Shown piece by piece: positions 10,498 through 19,761 of a stretch of DNA of 64,000 bases. The stretch covers positions 434,001 through 498,000 of the forward strand of contig NZ_JABBFQ010000001.1 in NCBI RefSeq assembly GCF_018494055.1, read 5' to 3'. Below the pieces are notes generated by a model, which did not search any database, was not told where the DNA came from, and worked only from the letters and a program-made list of their open reading frames with translations. This DNA is from Rosenbergiella epipactidis (lineage in GTDB: Bacteria > Pseudomonadota > Gammaproteobacteria > Enterobacterales > Enterobacteriaceae). How positions within the stretch are numbered: the first letter of the stretch is position 1; the number at the start of each line of letters is the position of its first letter. The translations under genes and the position numbers were made by a program.

Positions 10498-10776
10498 TTA
10501 GCCAGCCTTAGAGTCGGTCGCTAAATGTTCCGTCAGCAGATTCTCAACCGGAGGTGGGATCTGCAGATAATAACCTTGCTCTACAAGCTGTTGTTTTACT
10601 TTATTAATATCTGCTGAAGCCAGACGCTCTCTACCTTCTAGCGAAATGACCATCGATAATTGTGGTTTACCAAAACCTTTCATTAATGCCTCGGGAACAC
10701 AGCCAAAATCATCTTTCTTTCCCAAATATAAGTATGTCTGGTCCCGTAACGAACTACGATATATTGCACAAATCAT
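10498..10776 (-). CDS. ycgL: YcgL domain-containing protein (DUF1315-unrelated, UPF0745)
   Basis: A 92-residue cytoplasmic protein of unknown function, clearly matching E. coli YcgL through [29 protein letters not shown] and [11 protein letters not shown]. It lacks the dozen N-terminal residues of the annotated E. coli form, whose start there is questionable; the start here has GGAG-like AATTCGGAGAAATTT upstream. It is divergent from minC, with about 155 bp between, and is followed by ycgN. Confidence 0.92.
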   Translation of the reverse strand: MICAIYRSSLRDQTYLYLGKKDDFGCVPEALMKGFGKPQLSMVISLEGRERLASADINKVKQQLVEQGYYLQIPPPVENLLTEHLATDSKAG

Positions 10777-10931
10777 AAATTTCTCCGAATAATGTAACTC
10801 GGTTGCTTGCCTGATGAATACGAGGATTATAACATGCTTAGGGTTAACAAAATATTAGCCTTATGCAGGACTTTACTCTTTCGGAAAGTCAGGTAAGGTG
10901 TATAAAAAATCACAGGACTGAATAAGTATAG

Positions 10932-11642
10932 ATGTCACAGACGCCCATTGAACTCAAAGGCAGCAACTTCACACTTTCTGTTGTCCATATAAATCATCCA
11001 CAGCCTGACGTGGTGTTAAAAGCCCTTCAGGAAAAAATCGCCCAAGCACCAGCATTTTTGGCGAATGCGCCTGTTGTGGTTAACGTTGCATCGTTAAACA
11101 GCACTGTTGATTGGAAAAGTATGCATCATGCCGTGTCACAATCTGGACTAAAGATTGTCGGCATTAGCGGGTGCAAAGACGAACAACTCAAGATTCAAAT
11201 TGCTTCGATAGGAACGCCTTTACTCAATGAAGGTAAAGCCGCTATTCAGAAAGCCCCACCCGCTAATCCTGAGCGAATTGAACCGGTCAAAGCTCAAGAA
11301 GACGAAAAAACCTCTCGCACACGTATCATCGATACCCCTATTCGCTCAGGCCAACAGATTTATGCCCGCAATGCCGACCTTATCGTGACCAGTAGCGTTA
11401 GCGCTGGGGCTGAACTGGTGGCAGATGGCAATATTCATATCTATGGCAATATGCGTGGGCGTGCGCTGGCGGGTGCCAGTGGTGATCAGCAAGCACAAAT
11501 ATTTTGTACTCATCTCGCGGCGGAGCTGGTATCCATCGCGGGTGAATATTGGATCATGGATCAGATTCCTAGTGAATTTTTTACCAAAGCAGCTCGTTTA
11601 GCCTTACGTGAAGGTACACTGGCTATTGAATCTCTAAATTAG
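10932..11642 (+). CDS. minC: septum site-determining protein MinC
   Basis: FtsZ polymerisation inhibitor that blocks division at the poles. The 236-residue protein has an N-terminal FtsZ-binding domain (about 1-105), a charged linker ([17 protein letters not shown], about 110-130) and a C-terminal beta-helix domain that binds MinD ([15 protein letters not shown] onward). First gene of minCDE, with minD 33 bp downstream. Confidence 0.98.
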   Translation: MSQTPIELKGSNFTLSVVHINHPQPDVVLKALQEKIAQAPAFLANAPVVVNVASLNSTVDWKSMHHAVSQSGLKIVGISGCKDEQLKIQIASIGTPLLNEGKAAIQKAPPANPERIEPVKAQEDEKTSRTRIIDTPIRSGQQIYARNADLIVTSSVSAGAELVADGNIHIYGNMRGRALAGASGDQQAQIFCTHLAAELVSIAGEYWIMDQIPSEFFTKAARLALREGTLAIESLN

Positions 11643-11675
11643 ACCCCTTTTCTTAAGTTAAGGAAATCAAGAAAT

Positions 11676-12488
11676 ATGGCACGCATAATTGTAGTTACAT
11701 CAGGTAAAGGGGGCGTTGGCAAAACCACGTCAAGCGCAGCCATCGCAACGGGTCTCGCCCGTAAAGGAAAAAAAACAGTCGTTATCGATTTCGATATCGG
11801 TCTTCGTAATCTTGACCTTATCATGGGCTGTGAACGCCGTGTGGTCTATGATTTCGTCAATGTTATTCAAGGTGATGCAACCTTGAATCAAGCACTTATC
11901 AAAGATAAGCGCACTGAGACATTGTATATCCTCCCCGCTTCACAAACGCGCGATAAAGACGCTTTAAACTACGAAGGCGTTGAAAAAGTTCTGAATGAAT
12001 TAAAGAAAATGAACTTTGACTTTATCGTCTGCGATTCGCCAGCAGGGATTGAGACGGGGGCCTTAATGGCGTTGTATTTCGCTGACGAAGCGATCATTAC
12101 GACTAACCCTGAAGTATCCTCTGTACGTGACTCAGACCGTATCTTGGGCATCATTGCTTCCAAGTCTCGCCGTGCTGAGAAAGGTGAAACACCTGTCAAA
12201 GAACATCTGTTATTAACCCGTTATAACGCGGGCCGAGTTAACCGCGGCGACATGTTAAGCATGGAAGATGTATTAGAGATTTTACATATTCCTCTGGTCG
12301 GCGTGATCCCGGAAGACCAATCTGTACTGCGTGCCTCTAACCAAGGTGAGCCAGTGATTCTTGATGAAGAGTCTGATGCGGGTCGTGCATACAGTGATAC
12401 GGTCGAACGCTTGCTCGGCGAAGAACGTCCCTTCCGCTTTATTGAAGAAGAGAAGAAGGGTTTCCTAAAACGCCTGTTTGGGGGATAA
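11676..12488 (+). CDS. minD: septum site-determining ATPase MinD
   Basis: Membrane-cycling ATPase that recruits MinC to the membrane and oscillates with MinE. The 270-residue protein carries the deviant Walker A motif GKGGVGKTT at residues 10-18, the switch-I DFDIGLRNLD, the DSPAGIE switch-II region near 120, and ends in the amphipathic membrane-targeting helix GFLKRLFGG. An AAGGAAATCAAGAAAT leader provides the ribosome-binding site. minE follows after three bases. Confidence 0.99.
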   Translation: MARIIVVTSGKGGVGKTTSSAAIATGLARKGKKTVVIDFDIGLRNLDLIMGCERRVVYDFVNVIQGDATLNQALIKDKRTETLYILPASQTRDKDALNYEGVEKVLNELKKMNFDFIVCDSPAGIETGALMALYFADEAIITTNPEVSSVRDSDRILGIIASKSRRAEKGETPVKEHLLLTRYNAGRVNRGDMLSMEDVLEILHIPLVGVIPEDQSVLRASNQGEPVILDEESDAGRAYSDTVERLLGEERPFRFIEEEKKGFLKRLFGG

Positions 12489-12491
12489 ACC

Positions 12492-12761
12492 ATGGCGCTG
12501 TTAGATTTCTTTTTATCCCGAAAAAAAAATACCGCGAATATCGCGAAAGAACGCTTACAAATCATCGTTGCTGAACGTCGCCGTGGAGATAGCGAACCGC
12601 ATTATCTGCCACAGTTGAAGCGCGATATTTTAGAAGTTATCTGTAAATACGTGAAGATCGATCCTGATATGGTAACGGTACAACTCGATCAGAAAGGAGA
12701 AGATATCTCCATTCTCGAGCTTAATGTCACCTTACCTGAAGCGGAAGAAGCGGAAAAATAG
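12492..12761 (+). CDS. minE: cell division topological specificity factor MinE
   Basis: Stimulates the MinD ATPase and drives its pole-to-pole oscillation. The 89-residue protein (E. coli 88) has the N-terminal membrane/MinD-binding segment [12 protein letters not shown], the anti-MinCD helix ([16 protein letters not shown], about 18-33) and the C-terminal dimerisation domain. The codons for RKK lie in a run of nine A residues at 12521-12529. The minD stop and minE start are three bases apart, so translation is coupled. A bidirectional terminator follows. Confidence 0.98.
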   Translation: MALLDFFLSRKKNTANIAKERLQIIVAERRRGDSEPHYLPQLKRDILEVICKYVKIDPDMVTVQLDQKGEDISILELNVTLPEAEEAEK

Positions 12762-12770
12762 TGGTTAAGA

Positions 12771-12793
12771 AAGAGCGGTTATTCACCGCTCTT
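12771..12793. terminator. bidirectional terminator between minE and rnd
   Basis: A 9-bp stem, AAGAGCGGT / ACCGCTCTT, with a TATTC loop lies between the minE and rnd stop codons. On the minus strand the stem is followed by T-rich TTTCTTAACC; on the plus strand by CCTCAC, so it should act better on the rnd transcript. Confidence 0.75.
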
Positions 12794-12799
12794 CCTCAC

Positions 12800-13924
12800 T
12801 TAATATTGCGCTAATATCTTCTTAAGGGGGGTCGTTAATAACTCCCCACGCCATCCATAAAGTAATTCCGGTTGCGTATCGCTTGGCTTTAATTTCCAAT
12901 GAGCGCTAATCAATTGATTGATCTGACGACGGGAAGCTAACATCTCTTGGCTATACCCACTGCTTACGCTGACCTGCTTTACCGCCTCTTTTAACTGTGC
13001 AAAAAGCTGGCGATAATGGGGGATTTCAATAATATTTTTTACTGGTCGAGGCAAGTCTTTCTCGTCAACGGCTTCACCTTGCTTGACCAACTTTAATAAA
13101 GTATCGCCGTGAAAACGTATTTCAGGCCCTATCGCCCCTAGCTCCCTTAGCTCTGCTAAAGATGATGGGCTAAAGCGCGCCGTCTTCCACAGTAGCTCTT
13201 CTTTCACCACGAAGTTCACCGCCATATTATGCTGCCGCGCATAGCCTAATCGCCATTCAGCTAAATATTGCAGTATGGCTAGCTGCCGAGGCGTTAATTG
13301 CCAAGCTTGTGAAATATCTATATAGGCTAAGCGTGGCTCAACGGTAATCTGACGTCTAAGAATTTGTAATGCGCACTCGCTTTCAATATAGGCGAGTTGC
13401 CCTTCTGCCACCGCTCGTTGATGGAGCTGTTGGGCGATAGGCAATAAATACTCGACGTCTGCTGCCGCATATTGACACTGTTTTTCGGTTAACGGACGGG
13501 CTAACCAATCCGTTCTCGATTCACTCTTATCCAGCTGGATCCCGGTATACTGTGCAACCATTGCGGCGAAGCCCCAAGATGAAGGATTACCCAGAAAGGC
13601 TGCCATAATTTGTGTGTCGAGCATAGGTGTTGGCACCACCCCGAAGCGGTTTAAAAACACCTCAAGATCTTCACCGCCAGCATGCAGGTATTTGGTCACA
13701 TTTTTATCGGTTAGCACCTCTACAAAGGGTTGCCAATCAGTAATCTGCAACGGATCTATTAAACTTACGTGCTGACCATCATAAAGCTGAATTAATCCCA
13801 GTAATGGGAAATAAGTACGTGTACGGACAAATTCAGTGTCCAAAGCGATCGCATCGACTTTACGTGCCTCTTCGCAACAGTCACTCAATTGACGATCGGT
13901 CTCTATATAACGATAACTTAGCAT
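12800..13924 (-). CDS. rnd: ribonuclease D
   Basis: 3'-to-5' exoribonuclease that trims tRNA precursors and other small RNAs. The 374-residue protein (E. coli 375) has the DEDDy exonuclease motifs: DTEFVRTR near residue 28, HAGGEDLEVF near 80, and YAAADVEYLL near 150. HRDC domains follow from about 210. It ends against the min operon and lies 38 bp downstream of fadD, with which it may share a transcript. The minCDE-rnd adjacency differs from E. coli and matches Yersinia/Erwinia-type genomes. Confidence 0.97.
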   Translation of the reverse strand: MLSYRYIETDRQLSDCCEEARKVDAIALDTEFVRTRTYFPLLGLIQLYDGQHVSLIDPLQITDWQPFVEVLTDKNVTKYLHAGGEDLEVFLNRFGVVPTPMLDTQIMAAFLGNPSSWGFAAMVAQYTGIQLDKSESRTDWLARPLTEKQCQYAAADVEYLLPIAQQLHQRAVAEGQLAYIESECALQILRRQITVEPRLAYIDISQAWQLTPRQLAILQYLAEWRLGYARQHNMAVNFVVKEELLWKTARFSPSSLAELRELGAIGPEIRFHGDTLLKLVKQGEAVDEKDLPRPVKNIIEIPHYRQLFAQLKEAVKQVSVSSGYSQEMLASRRQINQLISAHWKLKPSDTQPELLYGWRGELLTTPLKKILAQY

Positions 13925-13962
13925 AATTTCTCTCTGTTACAGGGTTCCACCGTCGCCAGCTG

Positions 13963-15666
13963 TCATTTCTCAGGCTGTACGACTGTGGTGAGCGCATGGC
14001 GTAAAACTTTACCTAAAGGGTTCTTAGGTAACGTATCGCGAAATTCAATAATTTTAGGGACTTTATACCCTGTCAGCTGCTCACGGCAGTGACGAATAAT
14101 CTGGGCCTCGGTCAAACTTACTTCCTTACGTACCACAAATACTTTCACCGCTTCGCCACTGACTTCGCTAGTAACCCCCACCGCTACCGCTTCGCTAATA
14201 AGGGGATGTTCGTCAAGCACAGCTTCGATTTCACTGGGGTAAACGTTGAATCCCGAAACAATAATAATATCTTTCTTTCGATCCACCAGTTTCAGTAGAC
14301 CTTGCTCGGTAATGAGGGCGATATCACCGGTATGGAACCATCCCTCGGTATCGATAACCGAAGACGTCTCCTGCGAATGCCGCCAATAACCTTTCATCAC
14401 CTGCGGCCCCTTGACACAAAGCTCCCCCGGTTGCCCCACGGGTACCGGAGACCCCTGTTCATCAAGGAGGACGATCTCGGTCGAAGCGATAGGTAATCCG
14501 ATGGTGCCGGTGTGTTGCTGTATTGATAGCGGGTTGACCGCCACCAGCGGCGAGCATTCGGTTAGCCCATACCCTTCAATAATCGGGACACCCGTCAAAC
14601 TCTGCCACTGCTCGGCAACATGACTCTGAATCGGCATACCTCCGGCCACACTGATCTTCAGTGCAGAGAAATCCAATTGGCGAAAGCCCGAGTGATTCAG
14701 TAACCGCGCATACAGCGTATTGACCCCGGAGAGCACCGAAAAGTTTATCTTTTTCAGCGAGGCTACCCAGCTATCCATATCAAGAGGATTGGTAATTAAT
14801 AGATTACTTGCTCCCTGTTCGACAAATAATAAGCAGTTAATCATCAACGCAAAAATATGGTACAGCGGCAGAACGCTAACAATTTTCTCTTGGCCGGGTA
14901 CCAATAAGTCGCCGTATACCGATTTAATCTGCTCAATGTTGGCGAGTAGATTCCCATGAGTCAGCATCGCGCCTTTTGCTACACCCGTGGTACCGCCGGT
15001 ATATTGCAGAAGGGCGATATCGTTCAAACCGATAACCGGGCGTTGATAAGGCAGGTCTTGACCCTGTGTCAGACAATCACGATAGGATTGATGGGCGATC
15101 TGCCACTTCGGTACCTTTTTCTTGATGTAGTGCAGCGTAAAATGAATCACCTTACGCCGTAGTGGCGAGTGCTCATCGCCCAGCTCACTGACAATAACAT
15201 GCTTAACCGGGCTGTCTGTCATCACTTGCTGCACGGTGTGTGCAAAATTACTGAGAATAACGAGGGTATCGATGCCACTATCGTGCAGTTGATGGCGTAA
15301 CTCACGCGCGGTATAGAGAGGATTGATATTCACCACAATGGCACCACAACGGATGATGGCGAATAGCGCGATAGGATATTGCAAACAATTAGGTAACATG
15401 AGGCCGATTCGTTGACCCGCAACAACCCCGACCTGATGTTGAAAGTAGGCAGCTAATGCCCTGCTCCGCTTATCCAGCTCGCGATAGCTTAACGACGCCC
15501 CAAGGTTAATGAAAGCTGTGTGCTCGGGATAACGCGCGACCGCCGTCTCGAACATATCCAGGAGTGAATCGTAACGCTGAGTAAAAGTGTTTTCAGCATT
15601 AAGTCGAGAAACGCCTCGGGGTGAAGCCATTCCTCGACTTACTGCTGGAGACTGCTGACTATTCAT
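13963..15666 (-). CDS. fadD: long-chain fatty acid--CoA ligase FadD
   Basis: AMP-forming acyl-CoA synthetase that activates exogenous long-chain fatty acids at the inner membrane for beta-oxidation. The 567-residue protein shows the ATP/AMP motif YTGGTTGVAKGA near 220, EGYGLTE near 365, the GWFHTGD adenylate motif near 445 and the fatty-acyl signature VDRKKDIIIVSGFNVYP. It is about the E. coli length (561), but its first 30 residues (rich in Ser, Arg, Gly) differ. The start is TTG at 15669 or the adjoining ATG at 15666; AGGAG lies upstream. The repressor gene fadR is not at its usual place in this window. Confidence 0.93.
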   Translation of the reverse strand: MNSQQSPAVSRGMASPRGVSRLNAENTFTQRYDSLLDMFETAVARYPEHTAFINLGASLSYRELDKRSRALAAYFQHQVGVVAGQRIGLMLPNCLQYPIALFAIIRCGAIVVNINPLYTARELRHQLHDSGIDTLVILSNFAHTVQQVMTDSPVKHVIVSELGDEHSPLRRKVIHFTLHYIKKKVPKWQIAHQSYRDCLTQGQDLPYQRPVIGLNDIALLQYTGGTTGVAKGAMLTHGNLLANIEQIKSVYGDLLVPGQEKIVSVLPLYHIFALMINCLLFVEQGASNLLITNPLDMDSWVASLKKINFSVLSGVNTLYARLLNHSGFRQLDFSALKISVAGGMPIQSHVAEQWQSLTGVPIIEGYGLTECSPLVAVNPLSIQQHTGTIGLPIASTEIVLLDEQGSPVPVGQPGELCVKGPQVMKGYWRHSQETSSVIDTEGWFHTGDIALITEQGLLKLVDRKKDIIIVSGFNVYPSEIEAVLDEHPLISEAVAVGVTSEVSGEAVKVFVVRKEVSLTEAQIIRHCREQLTGYKVPKIIEFRDTLPKNPLGKVLRHALTTVVQPEK

Positions 15667-15730
15667 CAAAAATGAAACTCCTTATTGTTAAGCTCGGTGA
15701 AGTTACCTTCAGCCCTCACCATTCTTCCAT

Positions 15731-15758
15731 AAAAAAACCGGCCACCTTCGGCGACCGG
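15731..15758 (-). terminator. intrinsic terminator of slp
   Basis: On the minus strand a nine-pair stem, CCGGTCGCC / GGTGGCCGG (two G-U pairs in RNA), with a GAA loop is followed by seven T residues. It lies 15 bp after the slp stop and separates slp from fadD, giving fadD its own transcript start. Confidence 0.85.
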
Positions 15759-15773
15759 CTGACACAGTATATC

Positions 15774-16358
15774 CTATTCGGACAGGAAAGTTTGCACAGG
15801 CATTGGCCCCTGCATTGAGTAGCCCCACCACGGGTCAATGAACCCCCGGCGGCCATAGCGCGGACCGTACCACAGCCATGGATCCATCGGCATCGGTGGC
15901 GTCATGACTTGCTGAGTGAGGTGCCATCGTTGGTAACCCGACACGCTGATAACCAAAAAGGTATAGCTTTGATCACCAATTTTACCGGGAGTGACGCGCT
16001 GTATGTTTCCAAGAACGGTCACGTATTGATTAGAAAGCTCTGCCGGATCGACGAAACTGGGGATATCAGCATATAAACGCCCCAGAGACGCTGCCCCAAG
16101 TATTGGCCGAGCGCCATCGTCGAGCGGTTGTACCATCAACTCGACACGGGTGACATTATCATGATTGGTCACCTTAACGACTTTGCCGCCAAAGCGCGAT
16201 TCTTGGCCCATATAAAGGCTTGGTGCATTCATTACGCGTGTAAAATCTTGTTGCGGTAACGGTGCGTTACCTTGAATCGATTTTGGAATAGAGACGCAAC
16301 CCGTTAAGAAAACGAGGGGCAAAAGACAAGCCAATACAGCACGGTGATAATATTTCAT
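15774..16358 (-). CDS. yeaY: Slp family outer-membrane lipoprotein (YeaY-like)
   Basis: The 194-residue precursor begins MKYYHRAVLACLLPLVF and has a lipobox LTGC with the lipidated Cys near residue 21. The next residue is Val, which does not signal inner-membrane retention. The body fits the Slp/YeaY family, whose members are starvation- or stress-induced outer-membrane lipoproteins of unclear function. The tail is rich in Pro, Trp, Tyr and Gly. The start at 16358 has GGGAG upstream; the frame runs nine codons further but would displace the signal peptide. It follows tsaB and ends at a strong terminator. Confidence 0.9.
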   Translation of the reverse strand: MKYYHRAVLACLLPLVFLTGCVSIPKSIQGNAPLPQQDFTRVMNAPSLYMGQESRFGGKVVKVTNHDNVTRVELMVQPLDDGARPILGAASLGRLYADIPSFVDPAELSNQYVTVLGNIQRVTPGKIGDQSYTFLVISVSGYQRWHLTQQVMTPPMPMDPWLWYGPRYGRRGFIDPWWGYSMQGPMPVQTFLSE

Positions 16359-16421
16359 AACGCACTCCCAATCAGACTGAGACAATAGACAGATTGATGG
16401 CTAAATAGTTTCCAAAACAAC

Positions 16422-17135
16422 TCAACGCCCAGGTAACTTTTTCCACGTCACTTCATTACGCAGATATATAGGCTCAATTTCCGCGGGATGGATAAGGTGA
16501 CCCGCTTGTAACTGACGATAAGCTAAGGGTAGCATATCTTCCGCTTGAGGTAGCAGGCTCTCACTCTCCTGTAACGCCAGCGTATGTCCCGCGCGTAACT
16601 CAGGGTAAGCCTGCCAACCGGTTCCCGCCGTCATCCATTCACCTGTTAGGCTGTGCATTTTCTCCACTGCAACCTGAGGCGAAAGCACCTGTTCAGTCTC
16701 TTTACCTTGCCAAACCCCTTGCTCATCCCGTTGGTAGATAGCCCAGTAGACTTCCCCCATTCGCGCATCAATTGCAACCAAGACTTTCTCTGCTTGATGC
16801 CGACGCCAAGCCCCCTCGGCTAGCGCTTCAAGGCTAGAAATACCGATCAGCGATAGTTGCGCACCATAGGCTAAACCTTGGGCAATACCAATTCCAATCC
16901 GCACGCCGGTAAAGCTACCGGGTCCTAGGCAACAGACCAGAGCATCCAACTGCTGCAAAGTGAGTTGCTGGTCTCGCAGTGCGTGTTCGACCATGGGGAG
17001 AATACGCTGGGTATGCTCACGAGGCGTTAGCGCAAATTGGGCCTCGATCTGCCCCTGATTTAGTAAAGCGACTGAGCAGGCTTCAGTGGCCGTGTCCAAG
17101 GCTAAAAGTCGAGTGTCGAGAGAATAATCAGTCAT
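16422..17135 (-). CDS. tsaB: tRNA threonylcarbamoyladenosine biosynthesis protein TsaB
   Basis: Non-catalytic partner of TsaD (with TsaE) in making t6A37 in ANN-decoding tRNAs; essential in many bacteria. The protein matches E. coli TsaB (231 residues) from [15 protein letters not shown] through [19 protein letters not shown] to [13 protein letters not shown]. The start is uncertain: ATG at 17135 gives 237 residues and is closest to the family length; ATGs at 17150 and 17153 are alternatives, none with a strong ribosome-binding site. It follows yoaA and precedes slp on the same strand. Confidence 0.94.
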   Translation of the reverse strand: MTDYSLDTRLLALDTATEACSVALLNQGQIEAQFALTPREHTQRILPMVEHALRDQQLTLQQLDALVCCLGPGSFTGVRIGIGIAQGLAYGAQLSLIGISSLEALAEGAWRRHQAEKVLVAIDARMGEVYWAIYQRDEQGVWQGKETEQVLSPQVAVEKMHSLTGEWMTAGTGWQAYPELRAGHTLALQESESLLPQAEDMLPLAYRQLQAGHLIHPAEIEPIYLRNEVTWKKLPGR

Positions 17136-17209
17136 TAAAGTTGTCTTCATCATATACCGTATTTCTTGGCCGCAAGTGTACACAGAGTTGGCGGAGAGTG
17201 AAAGCCAGC

Positions 17210-19111
17210 TTACTGCCGCTGGATAAAATCGAGTACCACATCAAGATCACGGGTGCGGGGACATTCCGGCAGACTTTTCACAAAAACCTCACCATAAGGC
17301 CGCGTGACTAAGCGACTGTCACAGATAATCAGTACCCCTCGATCCTGCTCATCACGGATCAACCGACCCACCCCCTGTTTTAGGGCGATGACGGCATCGG
17401 GAAGTTGCACATGGTAAAAGGGATCATTACCTTTAAGCTGTGCGTCTTCCATTCGGGCCTTTAATAAGGGATCTTCAGGCGATGCAAAAGGTAACTTATC
17501 GATGATCACCATGGAGAGCGCCTCGCCCCGTACATCCACCCCTTCCCAAAAACTACTGGTAGCAATCAATAACGCATTACCCGCGGCCAGAAACTGTTCA
17601 AGTAGCTGGCCTTTGCTGGTTTCTCCTTGGAGCAGTACCGGGCGTTCAATAGTTTCGCGAAAAAGGACAGCCAGCTCACGCATCATCTGGTATGAGGTAC
17701 ACAAAAAGAAGCATCGTCCATCGTTCGCTTCTATCAGCGGTGTTAAGCGTGATACTAATTGCTGGGCAGTGCGTGACTGACGCGTTTCGGCCAAGTAGCG
17801 CGGTACGCACAATAACGTTTGCTGCGCGTAATTGAACGGGCTTTCCAACATTAGCTGTTGGGCTTGTTGTACCCCTAACCGTTCAGCGAAGTGATTCATC
17901 TCACCATTAACGGCCAGTGTCGCCGAAGTGAATACCCAACTGGTCTTACGGGCCTTAATGATCTCTTGAAACCGTTCAGCCACGCTCAAGGGGGTCAAGG
18001 CTAGCGTAAAGTGGTAACGGCTGCATTCATACCAATAGCTAAAACCCGGCTCTTGGGTATTATTCAGCCGCTTTAGACGATTGCGATATTGCCCGGCACG
18101 ATCAAAGGCTGCATCAAGTAGTGCACTGCGTCCAAGGTTAAGCTTACTAACGTCATAACATAACTCCAAAGCATCATCGAGAAGGCGTAGCATCCGCTGT
18201 TGCGAGGGATCCGCGAGTAATGTACGTAGGTTTCCCCTAAATCCCGGCTCCCCTAAAACGAGCCGAAAGTCTTGAGTGGCTTGGGCCAATCGATCGGCCG
18301 CCTTTTGTAACTGGGTGACCTCCCGCACTTCGGTGCGGTAAGCGATGGTAATATCACGTGCTAAATCTTGTAATTGCCGACTCGTCAGCTGCTGTCCGAA
18401 ATACTGACTGGCGATATCGGGTAGCTGATGGGCTTCATCGAATACCATAACGTCAGCCTCAGGGATCAGTTCGCCAAATCCCCCCTCTTTCACCACAAGA
18501 TCCGCTAAAAAAAGATGGTGGTTAACGACGACAATATCCGCATCTAGCGCGCGTTTACGCGCCTTCACCACATAGCACTGCTCATATTGCGGGCAGTCGC
18601 TACCTAAACAGTTATCGTTAGTACTCGTCACCAGCGGCCATAATGGGCTATCTTCAGGCACTGCCGCACACTGGCTGGTGTCGCCCTCTTGCGTCATGCT
18701 GGCCCATGCTCGCACATTGACCAGTTCAGAGAGCTGTTGAACCGGAAGATCCCCCCCCGCGCTATTTTGGGCGTCGAGCCGTTCTAGGCAAAGGTAATTA
18801 CTGCGCCCTTTGAGGATGGCGGTTTTACCACGAAACTTCAGCGCATTAACGATGGTCGGCAGGTCACGATGATAAAGTTGATCCTGAAGCGCTCGCGAGC
18901 CAGTGGATATGATGGCCTTCTTTCCCGAGCGCAGCGCGGGAACCAAATAAGCATAGGTTTTCCCTGTCCCCGTACCGGCTTCAACTAATAACGTCGAGTT
19001 ATCTTGTACGGCATCACTGATCGCCTTAGCCATAATCTGCTGCGCGTGACGCGCGCGAAATCCGGGGATAGCCTGCGCTAAATTGCCCTCTTGTGAAAAA
19101 TCGTCGGTCAA
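17210..19111 (-). CDS. yoaA: DinG-family ATP-dependent helicase YoaA
   Basis: XPD/Rad3-like superfamily 2 helicase; the E. coli protein works with the polymerase III chi subunit HolC in replication-fork repair. The 633-residue protein has Walker [14 protein letters not shown] near 45, the four iron-sulfur cysteines (SNYLC, DNC, SDC, EQC) between about 105 and 180, the DEAH box near 225, and motif [10 protein letters not shown] near 595. The start codon is TTG: AAGGAG lies five bases before it, and the sequence MTDDFSQEG aligns with E. coli MTDDFAPDG. It is divergent from yoaB. Confidence 0.95.
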   Translation of the reverse strand: MTDDFSQEGNLAQAIPGFRARHAQQIMAKAISDAVQDNSTLLVEAGTGTGKTYAYLVPALRSGKKAIISTGSRALQDQLYHRDLPTIVNALKFRGKTAILKGRSNYLCLERLDAQNSAGGDLPVQQLSELVNVRAWASMTQEGDTSQCAAVPEDSPLWPLVTSTNDNCLGSDCPQYEQCYVVKARKRALDADIVVVNHHLFLADLVVKEGGFGELIPEADVMVFDEAHQLPDIASQYFGQQLTSRQLQDLARDITIAYRTEVREVTQLQKAADRLAQATQDFRLVLGEPGFRGNLRTLLADPSQQRMLRLLDDALELCYDVSKLNLGRSALLDAAFDRAGQYRNRLKRLNNTQEPGFSYWYECSRYHFTLALTPLSVAERFQEIIKARKTSWVFTSATLAVNGEMNHFAERLGVQQAQQLMLESPFNYAQQTLLCVPRYLAETRQSRTAQQLVSRLTPLIEANDGRCFFLCTSYQMMRELAVLFRETIERPVLLQGETSKGQLLEQFLAAGNALLIATSSFWEGVDVRGEALSMVIIDKLPFASPEDPLLKARMEDAQLKGNDPFYHVQLPDAVIALKQGVGRLIRDEQDRGVLIICDSRLVTRPYGEVFVKSLPECPRTRDLDVVLDFIQRQ

Positions 19112-19208
19112 ACTAACTCCTTCGACGAGGCTGTCCTGATGGGATTGAGGATTAGAGATGACATTTTTACTCGCTTATGTCAGGCTGACCCCAAAAAAGG
19201 AGACACTC

Positions 19209-19553
19209 ATGACTATTCAACGCCTCGATCCTGAACATCGTATGTCCGAAGCCGTAATCTATAATCAAACTGTCTATTACACCAGTGTACCGGAAAATCT
19301 TGACGCTGATGCGTTTGCTCAAACTGAAAATGCATTAGCGGTTATCGACAGAATCTTGGCTCGGGTGGGCAGTGATAAATCAAAAGTCCTCGACGCGACC
19401 ATTTTTCTCACTGACCATGCTGACTTTGCAGCGATGAACCAAGCATGGGATGCATGGGTCTCGCCTGGCAATGCCCCTGTGCGCTGTACCGTATTGGCTG
19501 GGCTGGTCGATCCCCGTTATAAAGTTGAGATAAAAATTATCGCCGCTTTATAA
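19209..19553 (+). CDS. yoaB: RidA family protein YoaB
   Basis: Member of the YjgF/YER057c/UK114 (RidA) family; some members hydrolyse reactive enamine/imine intermediates, but the role of YoaB is not established. The 114-residue protein equals E. coli YoaB in length, with DATIFL, the conserved Arg in APVRCTV and the Glu in KVEIKI. The start at 19209 has AAGGAG upstream; a longer frame from 19158 is rejected. It is divergent from yoaA and convergent with yoaH, nine bases away. Confidence 0.94.
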   Translation: MTIQRLDPEHRMSEAVIYNQTVYYTSVPENLDADAFAQTENALAVIDRILARVGSDKSKVLDATIFLTDHADFAAMNQAWDAWVSPGNAPVRCTVLAGLVDPRYKVEIKIIAAL

Positions 19554-19561
19554 CCGATAAC

Positions 19562-19744
19562 TTATTCATCATCATCTTCTTCAAAGCGGGCCAGTTGCGG
19601 CTCGCCTTGGTAATTTTCACGAATTTCTTGTGCAACTTGAGAAATCGCTTGACCACTTGATAGACCTTCAGACATTAATTGCTGAATTCGCTCGACCGCT
19701 TGTTGCTGTTGTTGATGCGATAATGCCGGTAATCCGTTGAACAT
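19562..19744 (-). CDS. yoaH: YoaH family protein (UPF0181)
   Basis: A 60-residue acidic, glutamine-rich protein of unknown function matching E. coli YoaH (59 residues): [20 protein letters not shown] near the start and an acidic FEEDDDE tail. Its ATG lies only 17 bp from the divergent pabB ATG, so promoter elements of each gene must sit inside the other's coding sequence. The yoaB stop is nine bases beyond its own stop. Confidence 0.9.
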   Translation of the reverse strand: MFNGLPALSHQQQQQAVERIQQLMSEGLSSGQAISQVAQEIRENYQGEPQLARFEEDDDE

Positions 19745-19761
19745 TAAGAACCTCTTGAGTT

